Source: JBMNTP01 sp050945795 | Lineage (GTDB): Bacteria; Bacillota; Clostridia; Christensenellales; MGBC116941 | Reading direction: 5' to 3' | Assembly: GCA_050945795.1 (NCBI GenBank) | Contig: JBMNTP010000006.1 | Coordinates: forward strand, 1 to 64,000 | Length of the DNA: 64,000 nt | Shown here: positions 44,257-52,603 of the stretch, in pieces | Layout: the number at the start of each line of letters is the position of its first letter | Numbering within the stretch: the first letter of the stretch is position 1 | Made by a program: the position numbers and the translations under genes | Notes under the pieces: generated by a model | What the model was told of the DNA's origin: nothing | What the model saw: the letters and a program-made list of their open reading frames with translations, nothing else | The model's database searches: none

Positions 44257-45024
44257 TCACTGTTTAGGCGACGGCGATTCGGTTGTCGGGGCAGCCGAAT
44301 TGCTAAGCGTATATCCCGTTATGTATTCGAGCGGGTCAACATGCTTGCCGTCAATAATATATTCAAAGTGCAGATGAGTGCCCTCGTCATATTCAGCTAT
44401 CGCCGTTTTGCCGGCCTTTGCCATGACATCCCCCTGCTTAACCTTCTGCCCCGACTTGGCCTTAACGTCGGTTAGGCTGGCATAAACGCTTACATGCCCG
44501 TTTTCATGCTTTATAGTAACTTTGTTTCCTAGCAGCGCGCTTTCTTCAACCGACTCAACGCTGCCCGCCGCCACCGCCTTAACATCAGCGCCGTCTTTTG
44601 CGGCAATGTCGACTCCGTTATGCGTCATCCATTGCTTGAGCGTTTTGTTGTAAATAAGCGTTTTTGTGGCGAATATAACGGTAACCTCGCCCTCAACCGG
44701 CTTTACAAGCGATGACTTAGGCTTAACCGGCGCTATCGTCGGCTTCACTGTAGGCGCAGGCGAAACGGACGGCGAAGGCGTCGCCGCTGCCGACTTGGGC
44801 GGGCTTTCTTTTAGCTGTTCTTCCAGTCCGCCTCCCTCTATATACTGCACCTCGGTATCGTCAGCGTCCGGCGCCTGTACGCCTCCCATAGTAGCAATAG
44901 CCGTAACAGCTATTATTACAAGGCACAACGCCAACACTACATAAAAGCCATGCTTGTCCATAAAGCCGGCTACTTTGCGGGTCCAGCCCGCTTTTTTATT
45001 AGGGGAATTATTATTCGGATTCAT
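44257..45024 (-). CDS. spoIIQ: SpoIIQ-like M23 (LytM) sporulation protein
   Basis: A basic cytoplasmic head, one membrane span (HGFYVVLALCLVIIAVTAIA) and a Ser/Pro-rich linker precede an M23 domain. The zinc ligands look complete: MTHNGVDIAAKDG (His, Asp) and GTHLHFEYIIDG (HxH). Bacillus SpoIIQ has lost one ligand, while clostridial SpoIIQ keeps them, so this is the potentially active form. In engulfment it would link the forespore to mother-cell SpoIIIAH. It follows spoIID and murA, the conserved clostridial order. Confidence 0.88.
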   Translation of the reverse strand: MNPNNNSPNKKAGWTRKVAGFMDKHGFYVVLALCLVIIAVTAIATMGGVQAPDADDTEVQYIEGGGLEEQLKESPPKSAAATPSPSVSPAPTVKPTIAPVKPKSSLVKPVEGEVTVIFATKTLIYNKTLKQWMTHNGVDIAAKDGADVKAVAAGSVESVEESALLGNKVTIKHENGHVSVYASLTDVKAKSGQKVKQGDVMAKAGKTAIAEYDEGTHLHFEYIIDGKHVDPLEYITGYTLSNSAAPTTESPSPKQ

Positions 45025-45087
45025 ATGCTACACCTCCATGGTGTAGTCTTACCATTTACTCGGAAATTAATACCTTCAAAGCCCGGC

Positions 45088-46137
45088 TCATCCTCCGAAT
45101 TTTACTATCTCAACCCCAGTATAATAGTGCTTTAATATTTCCTCAAACCCGACCCCCTGCCCCGCCATATGATCGGCTCCTGTTTGGCTCATTCCTACGC
45201 CATGCCCAAACCCTTTTGTGCTAAAAACAACGCCGCTTTCATTAAAGCTTATTGTAAAATTGGCGGAGTTAAGCCCGAACATGCTCCTTATCTCGGTTCC
45301 TTCTATTTTTTGGCCGCCTATTGTTATAGTGTCAACCCTGCCGCTTTCAAACCGTACAATAGCGCCTATGGCTTCTTTAATATCGCTCTTGCTTATTTTA
45401 GCCGAAGGATACGCCTTTTTTATATTTGAAACGAATTTATCCGACGAAACAGTCACATTGCCCTCATATCTCGGCGCCGATTCCTCACCCGGGCTGTCAA
45501 CTCCTACAAGATACGGCAGCGCCTTTGAAAAAACATTCTCGCTGTTTTCCGTCTTGCCGCCCGCCGTACTATGATAAAAAACCTCAATCGGCTGCTCCTC
45601 ATATTCGAGTATAAGCCCCGCCGTTTCCTCAACCGCTTTTTTAAGTCGAGCCTCGTTGTCATTAAAAGCGCCGCCCCATTTTTCCCTGCGCTTTTCTTCA
45701 CCGTTCCATGCCTGGCAATGCGTGCTGTCGGAGCATATATCCGCACCCTTTTGCTTGGCGCAGCCTCGACCGTTCGCCGTGCTTTTTTTAAGCGCCAAAG
45801 TGCGCGCCGCCACCGCTTGCGCTTTAAGCGCCTCCATGCCAAATGAAATCGGCATCTCCGCCGATACTACGCCCGCTACATACTCCTCAAGCTCTATATT
45901 CTCTATAACCTTATCGTAATGGTTATACATATTAATAAAAACAGGGCCAATTTCTTTTTGGCCTTCGCTCTGCTTTTCCAATTCTATAATTGCCTTTTCC
46001 TTTGGCGGCTGCCCGTCCTTCCCCAATATCGCCGCCATCATTATACCGGCTATAACCGCTATAATAATCCAACCCGGCTTTACGCCGCCGCCCGCATATC
46101 TTCTTCTCAAACGCCCGAACCCCCTTCGCTTTGGCAT
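45088..46137 (-). CDS. spoIID: stage II sporulation protein D (lytic transglycosylase)
   Basis: One N-terminal membrane span (GWIIIAVIAGIMMAAILG) is followed by the SpoIID/LytB domain with EEYVAGVVSAEMPISFG (catalytic Glu), KAQAVAARTLAL, a Cys pair in the CAKQKGADICSD region, VFYHSTAGGKTENSENVF and GFGHGVGMSQTGADHMA. It degrades septal peptidoglycan during engulfment. The length of 349 aa is normal. It lies 37 bases downstream of murA. Confidence 0.95.
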   Translation of the reverse strand: MPKRRGFGRLRRRYAGGGVKPGWIIIAVIAGIMMAAILGKDGQPPKEKAIIELEKQSEGQKEIGPVFINMYNHYDKVIENIELEEYVAGVVSAEMPISFGMEALKAQAVAARTLALKKSTANGRGCAKQKGADICSDSTHCQAWNGEEKRREKWGGAFNDNEARLKKAVEETAGLILEYEEQPIEVFYHSTAGGKTENSENVFSKALPYLVGVDSPGEESAPRYEGNVTVSSDKFVSNIKKAYPSAKISKSDIKEAIGAIVRFESGRVDTITIGGQKIEGTEIRSMFGLNSANFTISFNESGVVFSTKGFGHGVGMSQTGADHMAGQGVGFEEILKHYYTGVEIVKFGG

Positions 46138-46174
46138 GGCCTTTTAAGATAATATGCCGGCAGCGCCGTCCATA

Positions 46175-47473
46175 TTACCTTGCCAATGCCGCTTCAAGAC
46201 GGGCCGGAGCCGCTTCCTCAAGCTTATCCACTTCGACTTCATTTATATTTGCGCCAATAGAGCGCAATTGGCCGGCTATATCCTCATATCCACGTTCAAT
46301 ATGCGAAAAACCGCCTACTTCTGTTTCTCCCTCCGCCATAAGTCCGGCTATAACAAGCGCCGCCCCCGCTCTAAGATCTGTCGCCTCAACTCGACAGCCG
46401 CGCAGCGTTTTAACTCCTTCTATAACTGCTCTTCTTTTTTCAATATTAATTCGCCCTCCCAGCTTAATAAACTCCGGCGTATGTCGGAACCTTTTTTCAA
46501 AAACCGTTTCCTCTATAACGCTTACTCCCTGCGCCTTAAGGCATAAAGCCGATATCTGCGGCTGTAAATCGGTAGGAAAGCCGGGATACGGCATTGTGAT
46601 TACATTTATAGGCCGTACTACACCCGATGACCTTAGCCTTACGCTAAAGGGATATTCGGTTATATTAACCCCCGCCTGCCGGAGTTTCATTATCAACGGC
46701 TGCAGCAGTTGCGGCTTTATGCCCTTAACCAATACATCTCCTCCCGCCGCCGCTACGGCAATCATATACGTGCCCGCCTCTATGCGGTCAGAAACAGGCG
46801 TATGCCGGCAGCCGCCCAGCTTTTCCACTCCTTCAATCCGTACCGTTTTTGTGCCATCACCCACAATTTTTGCGCCCATCAGCCTTAACGCCTTTGCCAA
46901 ATCGCATATCTCCGGCTCTGTAGCCGCATTGTGTATGCTGGTTATGCCGTCTGCAAGGCAAGCTGCCATCATTATATTTTCCGTAGCGCCTACGCTTGGC
47001 GTCGGCAGCAACACCTTGGCGCCTTTAAGCCGCCGCGCCCTGCCTATCACGCGGCTGCCCTCTATGTATATTTCCGCCCCCATTGCCCTAAGTCCGGCAA
47101 TATGCAGATCTACCGGCCTTGCTCCTATATTGCAGCCGCCCGGCATAGTAGCCTCGGCCTCTCCCTGCTTAGCTAATAACGGCCCAAAAACAAGAAAAGA
47201 GGCTCTAAGCTCATCCGACCTGTCCGGCCTGCCTCTTACACCTTGCCCGCTTATTATGCGATACGCTCCGCCAAAATCATCCACCCTGCAACCGTAATGC
47301 TCCAATACTCCAGCCATCGCCTCAACATCTTTAAGCCGTGGCGAGCCTTCTAAATAAATTTCTTTATCAGTAAGCAGCGCCGCCGCCATAACAGGCAAAA
47401 CAGCGTTTTTAGCGCCGCTTATTTTTATTTCCCCCACCAATCTTCTGCTTTTGCCAATACAAATTACATCCAT
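46175..47473 (-). CDS. murA: UDP-N-acetylglucosamine 1-carboxyvinyltransferase MurA
   Basis: This enzyme makes the first committed step of peptidoglycan synthesis in the cytoplasm. KISGAKNAVLPVMAAALL at the N-terminus and the catalytic Cys loop ATMPGGCNIGARPVDLH are clear. The second EPSP-like half is complete (DLRAGAALVIAGLMAEG). The Cys suggests normal fosfomycin sensitivity. The order murA-spoIID-spoIIQ suggests this is the sporulation-linked copy. Confidence 0.95.
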   Translation of the reverse strand: MDVICIGKSRRLVGEIKISGAKNAVLPVMAAALLTDKEIYLEGSPRLKDVEAMAGVLEHYGCRVDDFGGAYRIISGQGVRGRPDRSDELRASFLVFGPLLAKQGEAEATMPGGCNIGARPVDLHIAGLRAMGAEIYIEGSRVIGRARRLKGAKVLLPTPSVGATENIMMAACLADGITSIHNAATEPEICDLAKALRLMGAKIVGDGTKTVRIEGVEKLGGCRHTPVSDRIEAGTYMIAVAAAGGDVLVKGIKPQLLQPLIMKLRQAGVNITEYPFSVRLRSSGVVRPINVITMPYPGFPTDLQPQISALCLKAQGVSVIEETVFEKRFRHTPEFIKLGGRINIEKRRAVIEGVKTLRGCRVEATDLRAGAALVIAGLMAEGETEVGGFSHIERGYEDIAGQLRSIGANINEVEVDKLEEAAPARLEAALAR

Positions 47474-47657
47474 CTGCCGCCTCCATTTATGTTATATATA
47501 TTTTATTGTCTCCCTTTAATAAATTGATAAGCCGTAATTATTTTCAAACACGCCGTCAATTAATGCCGGGAATAATTAATACTGCATAGAAAGCGGTTTT
47601 ATAGCTTATTTGGAATTTTTTTATTTCCTAAGAGCCATTTTTTAAATAAATAAAACA

Positions 47658-47683
47658 AAAGCGTGCCGCAGCACGCCTTTAAA
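47658..47683 (-). terminator. terminator after the 382-aa protein
   Basis: GCGTGC-TGCG-GCACGC is followed by TTTTGTTTTATTT on the minus strand. A second strong palindrome, CCTGCGGCC/GGCCGCAGG at about 47691-47717, lies between it and the gene. Confidence 0.85.
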
Positions 47684-47752
47684 ATCACATCCTGCGGCCA
47701 CATTTGCGGCCGCAGGGTATATAAGGAGGAGGATTGTAGTTTTTTAATATTT

Positions 47753-48901
47753 CTAGCGGTTGCCCGCCTTAAACGCTTCTTGTACCGCATCTTGATGCCT
47801 GCCGCATGCGCGGTTTGTGGCGTGAACCCTACTATCGAGGAAATGTATGCAGAAGTGGCCGGGGAAGTCGTTGCCTTTTATGGGATCGACCATATGCGGC
47901 ATAGTATGCATGGATGCGGCTATCGTTCTGCCGCCGATGCTTACAAGTACCGGCCGCCTGTCCCAGCTCCAGCTACCGCCTGAAATTTGCTTCATAATAG
48001 CGGTATCGGCTTTTGTCACCGGCTCGGCGTCGGCATGAAGCCTGCCGCCAAAGCGCAGCGCGTTAAACTTAAGCCCCGTTTTAACGTCTGTTATAACAGC
48101 CGTACTTCCCCTTGCGTAAAGCGCGTCAGCTTCGTTATTCCAGCTTAGCAATTCAACCTTCATACCGGTTTTTACCTGCTTTTCCATAGTCCTGCCCATA
48201 AGCTCCATCTGGGTTTTGGCGCCTACGATGCCGTCCACCGTCAGCTTTCTGTCGCTCTGAAACTTTACGACGGCGTTGTGCGTAACTGTGCCGAAATTGC
48301 CTGTTACCGCATGATCAAAATATTGTATATCTTTAAGAGCCTGCTGCACCTGCGATACCTGCTGTCCCTGGCTCCCCATTTTCAATATAGCCGCCTCGCC
48401 CGACGCCGCGCTCGTCTCTTCTTTAAGTTTCTGCTTTGTCTGCGGCCCTGCGATACCGTCAACTATTATATTGTGATCTCTCTGAAATTTTATAACCGCC
48501 TCGCGCGTTAGTGAACCGAACTGGCCTGTCGCCCAGTAATCAAGATATCCAAGCTGTATAAGCCCGTTTTGAAGGTCTGTAACCTCTTTGCCTTTAGAAC
48601 CGTATCTAAGAGTTGGGTCGGCGTTTGCTTTAGCCTGAGGCCCGTCGACATAATCGCTGTAAACATAGCCGGCGTGCTTTCCGTAAGTAACGCTTACCCA
48701 GTTGCCCGAAACGCCGTTCACAACAACCTGCGTGCCCTTGTCCATCTTCAGTATACTACTTGTATGAGTGCCTGCGCCGCTCCTTAAATTAACATCCTGA
48801 GCGTTTATAACTCCGGTATTCGCAGCCGCGCCGGCTATAGGCATTGCGGAAAATAGCAATACAACCGCTAATATCAACACCGCTAATCTCTTCAAAATCA
48901 T
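47753..48901 (-). CDS. secreted SH3b/peptidoglycan-binding protein with conserved C-terminal domain (382 aa)
   Basis: A signal peptide (LAVLILAVVLLFSAMPIAGA) is followed by an SH3b domain (about 33-85, VNLRSGAGTHTSSILKM), two PG_binding_1 domains (about 95-155 and 170-230, each with the FGSLTREAVIKFQ-type motif) and a 135-aa C-terminal domain. That last domain shares blocks with the gene at 49089: HAD.EP, PH.VD, C.HF..S..H and HQ, a possible metal or catalytic site. It is likely a cell-wall or spore-cortex protein. Confidence 0.85.
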   Translation of the reverse strand: MILKRLAVLILAVVLLFSAMPIAGAAANTGVINAQDVNLRSGAGTHTSSILKMDKGTQVVVNGVSGNWVSVTYGKHAGYVYSDYVDGPQAKANADPTLRYGSKGKEVTDLQNGLIQLGYLDYWATGQFGSLTREAVIKFQRDHNIIVDGIAGPQTKQKLKEETSAASGEAAILKMGSQGQQVSQVQQALKDIQYFDHAVTGNFGTVTHNAVVKFQSDRKLTVDGIVGAKTQMELMGRTMEKQVKTGMKVELLSWNNEADALYARGSTAVITDVKTGLKFNALRFGGRLHADAEPVTKADTAIMKQISGGSWSWDRRPVLVSIGGRTIAASMHTMPHMVDPIKGNDFPGHFCIHFLDSRVHATNRACGRHQDAVQEAFKAGNR

Positions 48902-48926
48902 TCGCTCCTTCCGCCTGGTTTATTAA

Positions 48927-48955
48927 ATGTTACAATTTAATTACGAACTTGTCAA
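48927..48955 (-). promoter_or_regulatory. promoter of the 382-aa cell-wall protein
   Basis: On the minus strand a perfect TTGACA (48955-48950), a 17-bp spacer and TAACAT (48932-48927). GGAAGGAG precedes the ATG at 48901. Confidence 0.8.
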
Positions 48956-49037
48956 CTCTTTTTGCAATTTTTATGTAAAACTGCATTGGAATTCGGCTTT
49001 TTTATTACGAAACTAATATTTTATGCGGCGAAAAGTA

Positions 49038-49066
49038 TAAAAAAAGCCGTCCGAAATTCCGGACGG
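49038..49066 (-). terminator. terminator after the 396-aa paralogue
   Basis: CCGTCCG-GAATTT-CGGACGG is followed by C and T7 on the minus strand. Confidence 0.92.
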
Positions 49067-49088
49067 TATAAACCGCGTAATAAATTAA

Positions 49089-50279
49089 CTACCTGCCCGC
49101 CTCATACGCCTCAAGCACCGCCGCCTGATGCAGCGGACACTCTTTGCTCGGGCTGTGCATACTGCTGCCGTAAAAATGCAGGCATACCTGCCCGTTCATG
49201 CCGTTATTGGGCAGCGTGTCGACGCCGTGCGGCCAGCCCATTATAGAGGCGGCTATATACCTGCCGTCTATTCTAAGCCATATCGGACGGCGGTTTCGGG
49301 TGCGCCACTGCCCGCCGAATGTTTCAAGAAGCGCGCTGGTATCGCTTTTTGTAAGCGGCTCAACATCGGCGTGGCTGCTGCCGCCAAACCTGCGCAGATT
49401 ATACTTTATGCCTGTTTTTACATCAATCGCCTCAACGACCGTATATCGCGGGAACAGATTATCCGCCGCCGTCCAGTTAACAAGCTCAGCGCCGCTCACT
49501 TCGCCGCTTACGCTCGGCGCGACTGGCGGTTCCGCCGCTTTAGCGTCAGGCGACTCTAACGCCATGCGAGTAAGAGGGCCGGCCAAGCCGTCTATTTCAA
49601 GGCCGTTTCGCTTTTGAAAAGCCTGAACAGCATCGCGCGTTATCGCGCCGAATTCACCGGTTATGCTGTAATTAAAATATCCAAGTTTCTCAAGTCTGCT
49701 TTGAAGGTCGCTCACCGCGCTGCCCTTCATGCCAAAGCGCAACATCTCTATACCGTCTAAAGCAGTATCGTTTTCAATCTTTGCCCCGTTTTGCAGCCGC
49801 ACATATACAGAGCTTACATATCCGGTATACTTGCCGTATTTAACTTTATACCATGTATCATACTTTGCCGATATACTAAGCTGAGTACCCTTGCTCATGC
49901 TTATAATAATATCCGACGACGTAGAGTTTTCCGCGCGCAGCTTAACGCCCTCGTTTGTGACAACTCCTATTGAAACAGCAGGACTTACAGCTCCCCCCGC
50001 TACTACCGCCTTTTCCACTGTTATATAATCGCTTCTTACATATCCTTGGCGGTCGATATCTATAAGGTACCAGTCGCCTTCTTTTTTAATTATTGAAACT
50101 CTAGAGCCCTTTTTAAGACGCATCAATGACTCGCTGTGAGCGGTTGGCCTCTCCCTTAGGTTTACGAGGTCGCCTCTTACAGTGCCGTACATATCCTCAG
50201 CCAAAGCCGGAGCCGGACTATATAGCAACGCGTATATAAGTATAAACGCGACGCAACATATGCGAATTACAGTCTTCAA
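49089..50279 (-). CDS. secreted SH3b/peptidoglycan-binding paralogue (396 aa)
   Basis: I place the start at the TTG at 50279: GGAGG lies six bases upstream and the product then begins MKTVIRICCVAFILIYALLY, a clean signal peptide. The longer frame to 50342 adds a hydrophilic leader that would hide it. Two SH3b domains (VNLRERPTAHSESLM and VKLRAENSTSSDII), one PG_binding_1 domain (FGAITRDAVQAFQ) and the same C-terminal domain as the neighbour follow (SHADVEP, WPHGVDTL, VCLHFYGSSMH, LHQ). It is probably a cell-envelope protein. Confidence 0.85.
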   Translation of the reverse strand: MKTVIRICCVAFILIYALLYSPAPALAEDMYGTVRGDLVNLRERPTAHSESLMRLKKGSRVSIIKKEGDWYLIDIDRQGYVRSDYITVEKAVVAGGAVSPAVSIGVVTNEGVKLRAENSTSSDIIISMSKGTQLSISAKYDTWYKVKYGKYTGYVSSVYVRLQNGAKIENDTALDGIEMLRFGMKGSAVSDLQSRLEKLGYFNYSITGEFGAITRDAVQAFQKRNGLEIDGLAGPLTRMALESPDAKAAEPPVAPSVSGEVSGAELVNWTAADNLFPRYTVVEAIDVKTGIKYNLRRFGGSSHADVEPLTKSDTSALLETFGGQWRTRNRRPIWLRIDGRYIAASIMGWPHGVDTLPNNGMNGQVCLHFYGSSMHSPSKECPLHQAAVLEAYEAGR

Positions 50280-50628
50280 GTCGTCCTCCAGAGTAATTAA
50301 CAGTTGTATATCGATTAAAGCCGCAACACAGCCTTTATTCAAGCAGCCATTGCCTTGATATCCCGTTCTAAAAACGCCCTTATAAAAGCATCTTCCGCTT
50401 CATTAGTAAACTCCTTAAACGGGCATAACAGAAAAACAGGTATACAAAACAGCGCCCTATTAAAAGAGCCTTTACAAATTGCCAAACGGCAATCGGTTTA
50501 TTTTGTAAGCTTGTCTATAAGTATAGAACTGTAAAAAACGGCTGTCAAAAGCCGTATAAGCCGGTTAGGAGCGATTGTCACCGGTAAAAGTCAAATATTC
50601 GCAGATATGCGCATGTGTTACAATAATG
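50280..50628. other. intergenic region between the cell-wall paralogue and the UDG pair
   Basis: This 349-base stretch holds the minus-strand terminator at 50533-50555 and the TTG-start ribosome binding site near 50285. I found no convincing promoter. An open frame of about 46 codons on the minus strand ends at 50339, without a good start or ribosome binding site. Confidence 0.5.
50533..50555 (-). terminator. terminator of the UDG pair
   Basis: ACGGCT and AGCCGT form a six-base stem with T6 on the minus strand. Confidence 0.85.
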
Positions 50629-51228
50629 TTACTTAATTTCGATGGAGTTGTAAATATATTCCTTCAGAGCCGCTAGGTCGGAGATATAAACCTGCTCTAA
50701 AGTGCGATTATATATTATGCTGGCGGGATGATACAGCGGGAAAACAGTAAACCGCCCCGCCTCAATCGCAGCGCCGTGCGCTTCGCCTATTGTGATATTA
50801 TGAAAGACTCTCAGCGCAGTATTGCCCAGCGTTACAACAAGCTTTGGCGCTATCACTTCAAGTTCTTTTATAAGATAAGGCATAAACGCCGCCTTTTCAT
50901 CTTTTGACGGCGGCCGGTTAGACAGCCTGCCGGTATTCTCGTTTTTCTTGCAAGGCCGAATTTTTACAACATTCGTAATATATATATCATCTCTTGATAA
51001 TTCCAGCGTCTCAAGGAAAACATCAAGATTTTTACCCGCCTTGCCTACAAAAGGCAAGCCCATCTTCGCCTCCTCCGCCCCCGGCGCCTCGCCTATAAGC
51101 ACAATATTAGCATCAAGCCGCCCTTGACCAAATACCACCGCCGAGTCGGCATAAAATTGCGCCGCCATATTTACGCAATCCTCTTTAAGCTTAGACCATG
51201 CCTTTTTTTTATCTTTAAGCGATATCAC
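50629..51228 (-). CDS. uracil-DNA glycosylase-like protein without iron-sulphur cysteines (199 aa)
   Basis: UDG-superfamily motifs are present: IVLIGEAPGAEEAKMGLPFVG (motif A) and FPLYHPASIIY (motif B), with YITNVVKIRPC between. The four cysteines that hold the [4Fe-4S] cluster of family 4 are missing: only a lone Cys in LKEDCVN and one in KIRPCK remain. It overlaps the upstream family-4 UDG by four bases. Activity or substrate may differ from its neighbour. Confidence 0.85.
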   Translation of the reverse strand: MISLKDKKKAWSKLKEDCVNMAAQFYADSAVVFGQGRLDANIVLIGEAPGAEEAKMGLPFVGKAGKNLDVFLETLELSRDDIYITNVVKIRPCKKNENTGRLSNRPPSKDEKAAFMPYLIKELEVIAPKLVVTLGNTALRVFHNITIGEAHGAAIEAGRFTVFPLYHPASIIYNRTLEQVYISDLAALKEYIYNSIEIK

Positions 51229-51818
51229 GCGTTTTCCCCCAACTCTTTAAGCTTGTCTCTTACCGCCTTAAAATCTGCCCATGCGTCCGCCTTTTTAGCA
51301 GCATCGCGCAATAGAGCAGCGGGATGATATGTCGGCAGCATATAATAACCGTTGCGCTCTACAAATACTCCCCTGTCTTTTGTTATCCTAATGCCGCGAT
51401 CTATAGTATTGCAAGCGGCGGTAGCTCCAAGCAGCACAATAACGCGCGGCTTTATAAGATACACCTGCGCCCTTAAATATTTCATGCACGCCTTCGCCTC
51501 GTCTTCCGATGGTATCCTGTTTGACGGCGGGCGGCATTTTACAATATTGGCTATATAAACATCTTCGCGTTTTAAATCTATGGCGGCAAGCATCTTGTCA
51601 AGCAGCTGTCCGGCCGGACCGACAAAAGGACGCCCCTGCCTATCCTCCTCAAACCCCGGCCCCTCGCCTATAAACATAACGTCAGCAGAGCGGCTGCCTT
51701 CGCCTAGCACAGTATTTGTCCTGCCTCCGGCAAGACGGCAGTCGCGGCAAACCGACACCGCCTGCTCTAGCGTTTCCCATGTTACAGCCATGCGTATCAC
51801 CCTTAAATATTTTACCAT
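51225..51818 (-). CDS. family-4 uracil-DNA glycosylase (197 aa)
   Basis: The protein shows the N-terminal Cys pair CRDC, motif A MFIGEGPGFEEDRQGRPFVG, then IANIVKCRPP and DEAKACMKYL (third and fourth Cys), and motif B LPTYHPAALLR. The four Cys are those of the [4Fe-4S] cluster. It removes uracil from DNA to start base excision repair. It is the first of a tandem pair with a four-base overlap. Confidence 0.93.
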   Translation of the reverse strand: MVKYLRVIRMAVTWETLEQAVSVCRDCRLAGGRTNTVLGEGSRSADVMFIGEGPGFEEDRQGRPFVGPAGQLLDKMLAAIDLKREDVYIANIVKCRPPSNRIPSEDEAKACMKYLRAQVYLIKPRVIVLLGATAACNTIDRGIRITKDRGVFVERNGYYMLPTYHPAALLRDAAKKADAWADFKAVRDKLKELGENA

Positions 51819-51871
51819 GAAAAAGGTTACGCTACCACATTAGCGCCAGTAAACGCTTAAACGGGCGGCAT

Positions 51872-51897
51872 AAAAAAACACCCTTTCGGGCGTTTTA
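51872..51897 (-). terminator. terminator after bofA
   Basis: AACGCCC-GAAA-GGGTGTT is followed by T7 on the minus strand. Confidence 0.9.
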
Positions 51898-51910
51898 AGC
51901 ATATATTTCT

Positions 51911-52198
51911 CTAAAAACCTATTATAAGCTTTATCACCAGTATCATTATAACACCCGGCACGCCAAGCACTCCGGCTATAAGCGCCGTTACCGGATTTAT
52001 AACTATACTTATGCCGCCGATTGAGCCAAGCAAGTTTACCACCCAAAGCAACAGCCCGCCAAGCACTCCGTTTATAAGCAGCCGCAGCAGCACCTTAAAC
52101 GGGGCCAGCAACAGCCACCCCGCGACATACAGCAGTATAAGGCCGGCTACAAAAGCCACTATAACCTCCCACTGTATTTCAAGCCCCATCCCTTTCAC
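51911..52198 (-). CDS. bofA: pro-sigmaK processing inhibitor BofA-like
   Basis: This 95-aa protein has three hydrophobic segments (VIVAFVAGLILLYVAGWLLL, LLINGVLGGLLLWVVNLLG and TALIAGVLGVPGVIMILV), with the LLINGVLG and INPVTALIAGVLGVPGV blocks of BofA. In Bacillus it holds the SpoIVFB protease inactive until late sporulation. It follows the DUF2508 gene, as in Bacillus recR-yaaL-bofA. Confidence 0.9.
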   Translation of the reverse strand: MKGMGLEIQWEVIVAFVAGLILLYVAGWLLLAPFKVLLRLLINGVLGGLLLWVVNLLGSIGGISIVINPVTALIAGVLGVPGVIMILVIKLIIGF

Positions 52199-52232
52199 CC
52201 CGCCTACACTTGGTTATAGAAAAATATGCGGT

Positions 52233-52484
52233 TTATCCGGTATTTATGCCTTCTCGGCCATCGCCCATCTCGCGCAATTTACCGGCAAGGTACATATATC
52301 GCCTTCTCGCCGCCTCTATATTAAATATTGCGCAGTCTACAAGTTCCGGCTCGCTAACGTAATGGAAGTAGCTTTGTGCCGCCTTCCATTCATCAAGCGC
52401 CTCTCTTACCTCGCTTATAAGCCTCTCTTTTTCTATTTGCTCCGCGCTCTTTTCTTCTACCGTTTCAAAAAACCATTTCAGCAT
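52233..52484 (-). CDS. DUF2508 (YaaL-like) protein
   Basis: This small helical, charged protein of 83 aa carries the block ALDEWKAAQSYFHYVSEPEL, characteristic of YaaL/DUF2508. Function unknown. AGGGGGTATTTGT lies before the ATG. The gene sits between recR and bofA in the conserved order. Confidence 0.88.
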   Translation of the reverse strand: MLKWFFETVEEKSAEQIEKERLISEVREALDEWKAAQSYFHYVSEPELVDCAIFNIEAARRRYMYLAGKLREMGDGREGINTG

Positions 52485-52537
52485 ACAAATACCCCCTTAT
52501 GTATACCGATTATGCGCATTTTAACGGCGTTTAAACA

Positions 52538-52573
52538 TAAAAACAAAAGCACGGGCGAAAAAACCCATGCTTT
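52538..52573 (-). terminator. terminator after recR
   Basis: AAAGCATGGG pairs with CCCGTGCTTT (one mismatch) around TTTTTTCG and is followed by TGTTTTT. It separates dnaX-ybaB-recR from yaaL-bofA. Confidence 0.8.
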
Positions 52574-52603
52574 GGTATAAACAATATAAGCGACTTAAGG
52601 CGA

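Noticed and set aside
47599..47790. 63-codon minus-strand open frame
   Set aside because: It overlaps the 3' end of the 382-aa protein gene in another frame and spans its terminator; no ribosome binding site.
50339..50505. Open frame of about 46 codons ending ERDIKAMAA
   Set aside because: It has no ATG, no ribosome binding site and sits in a gap before a signal-peptide gene; left as uncertain noise.
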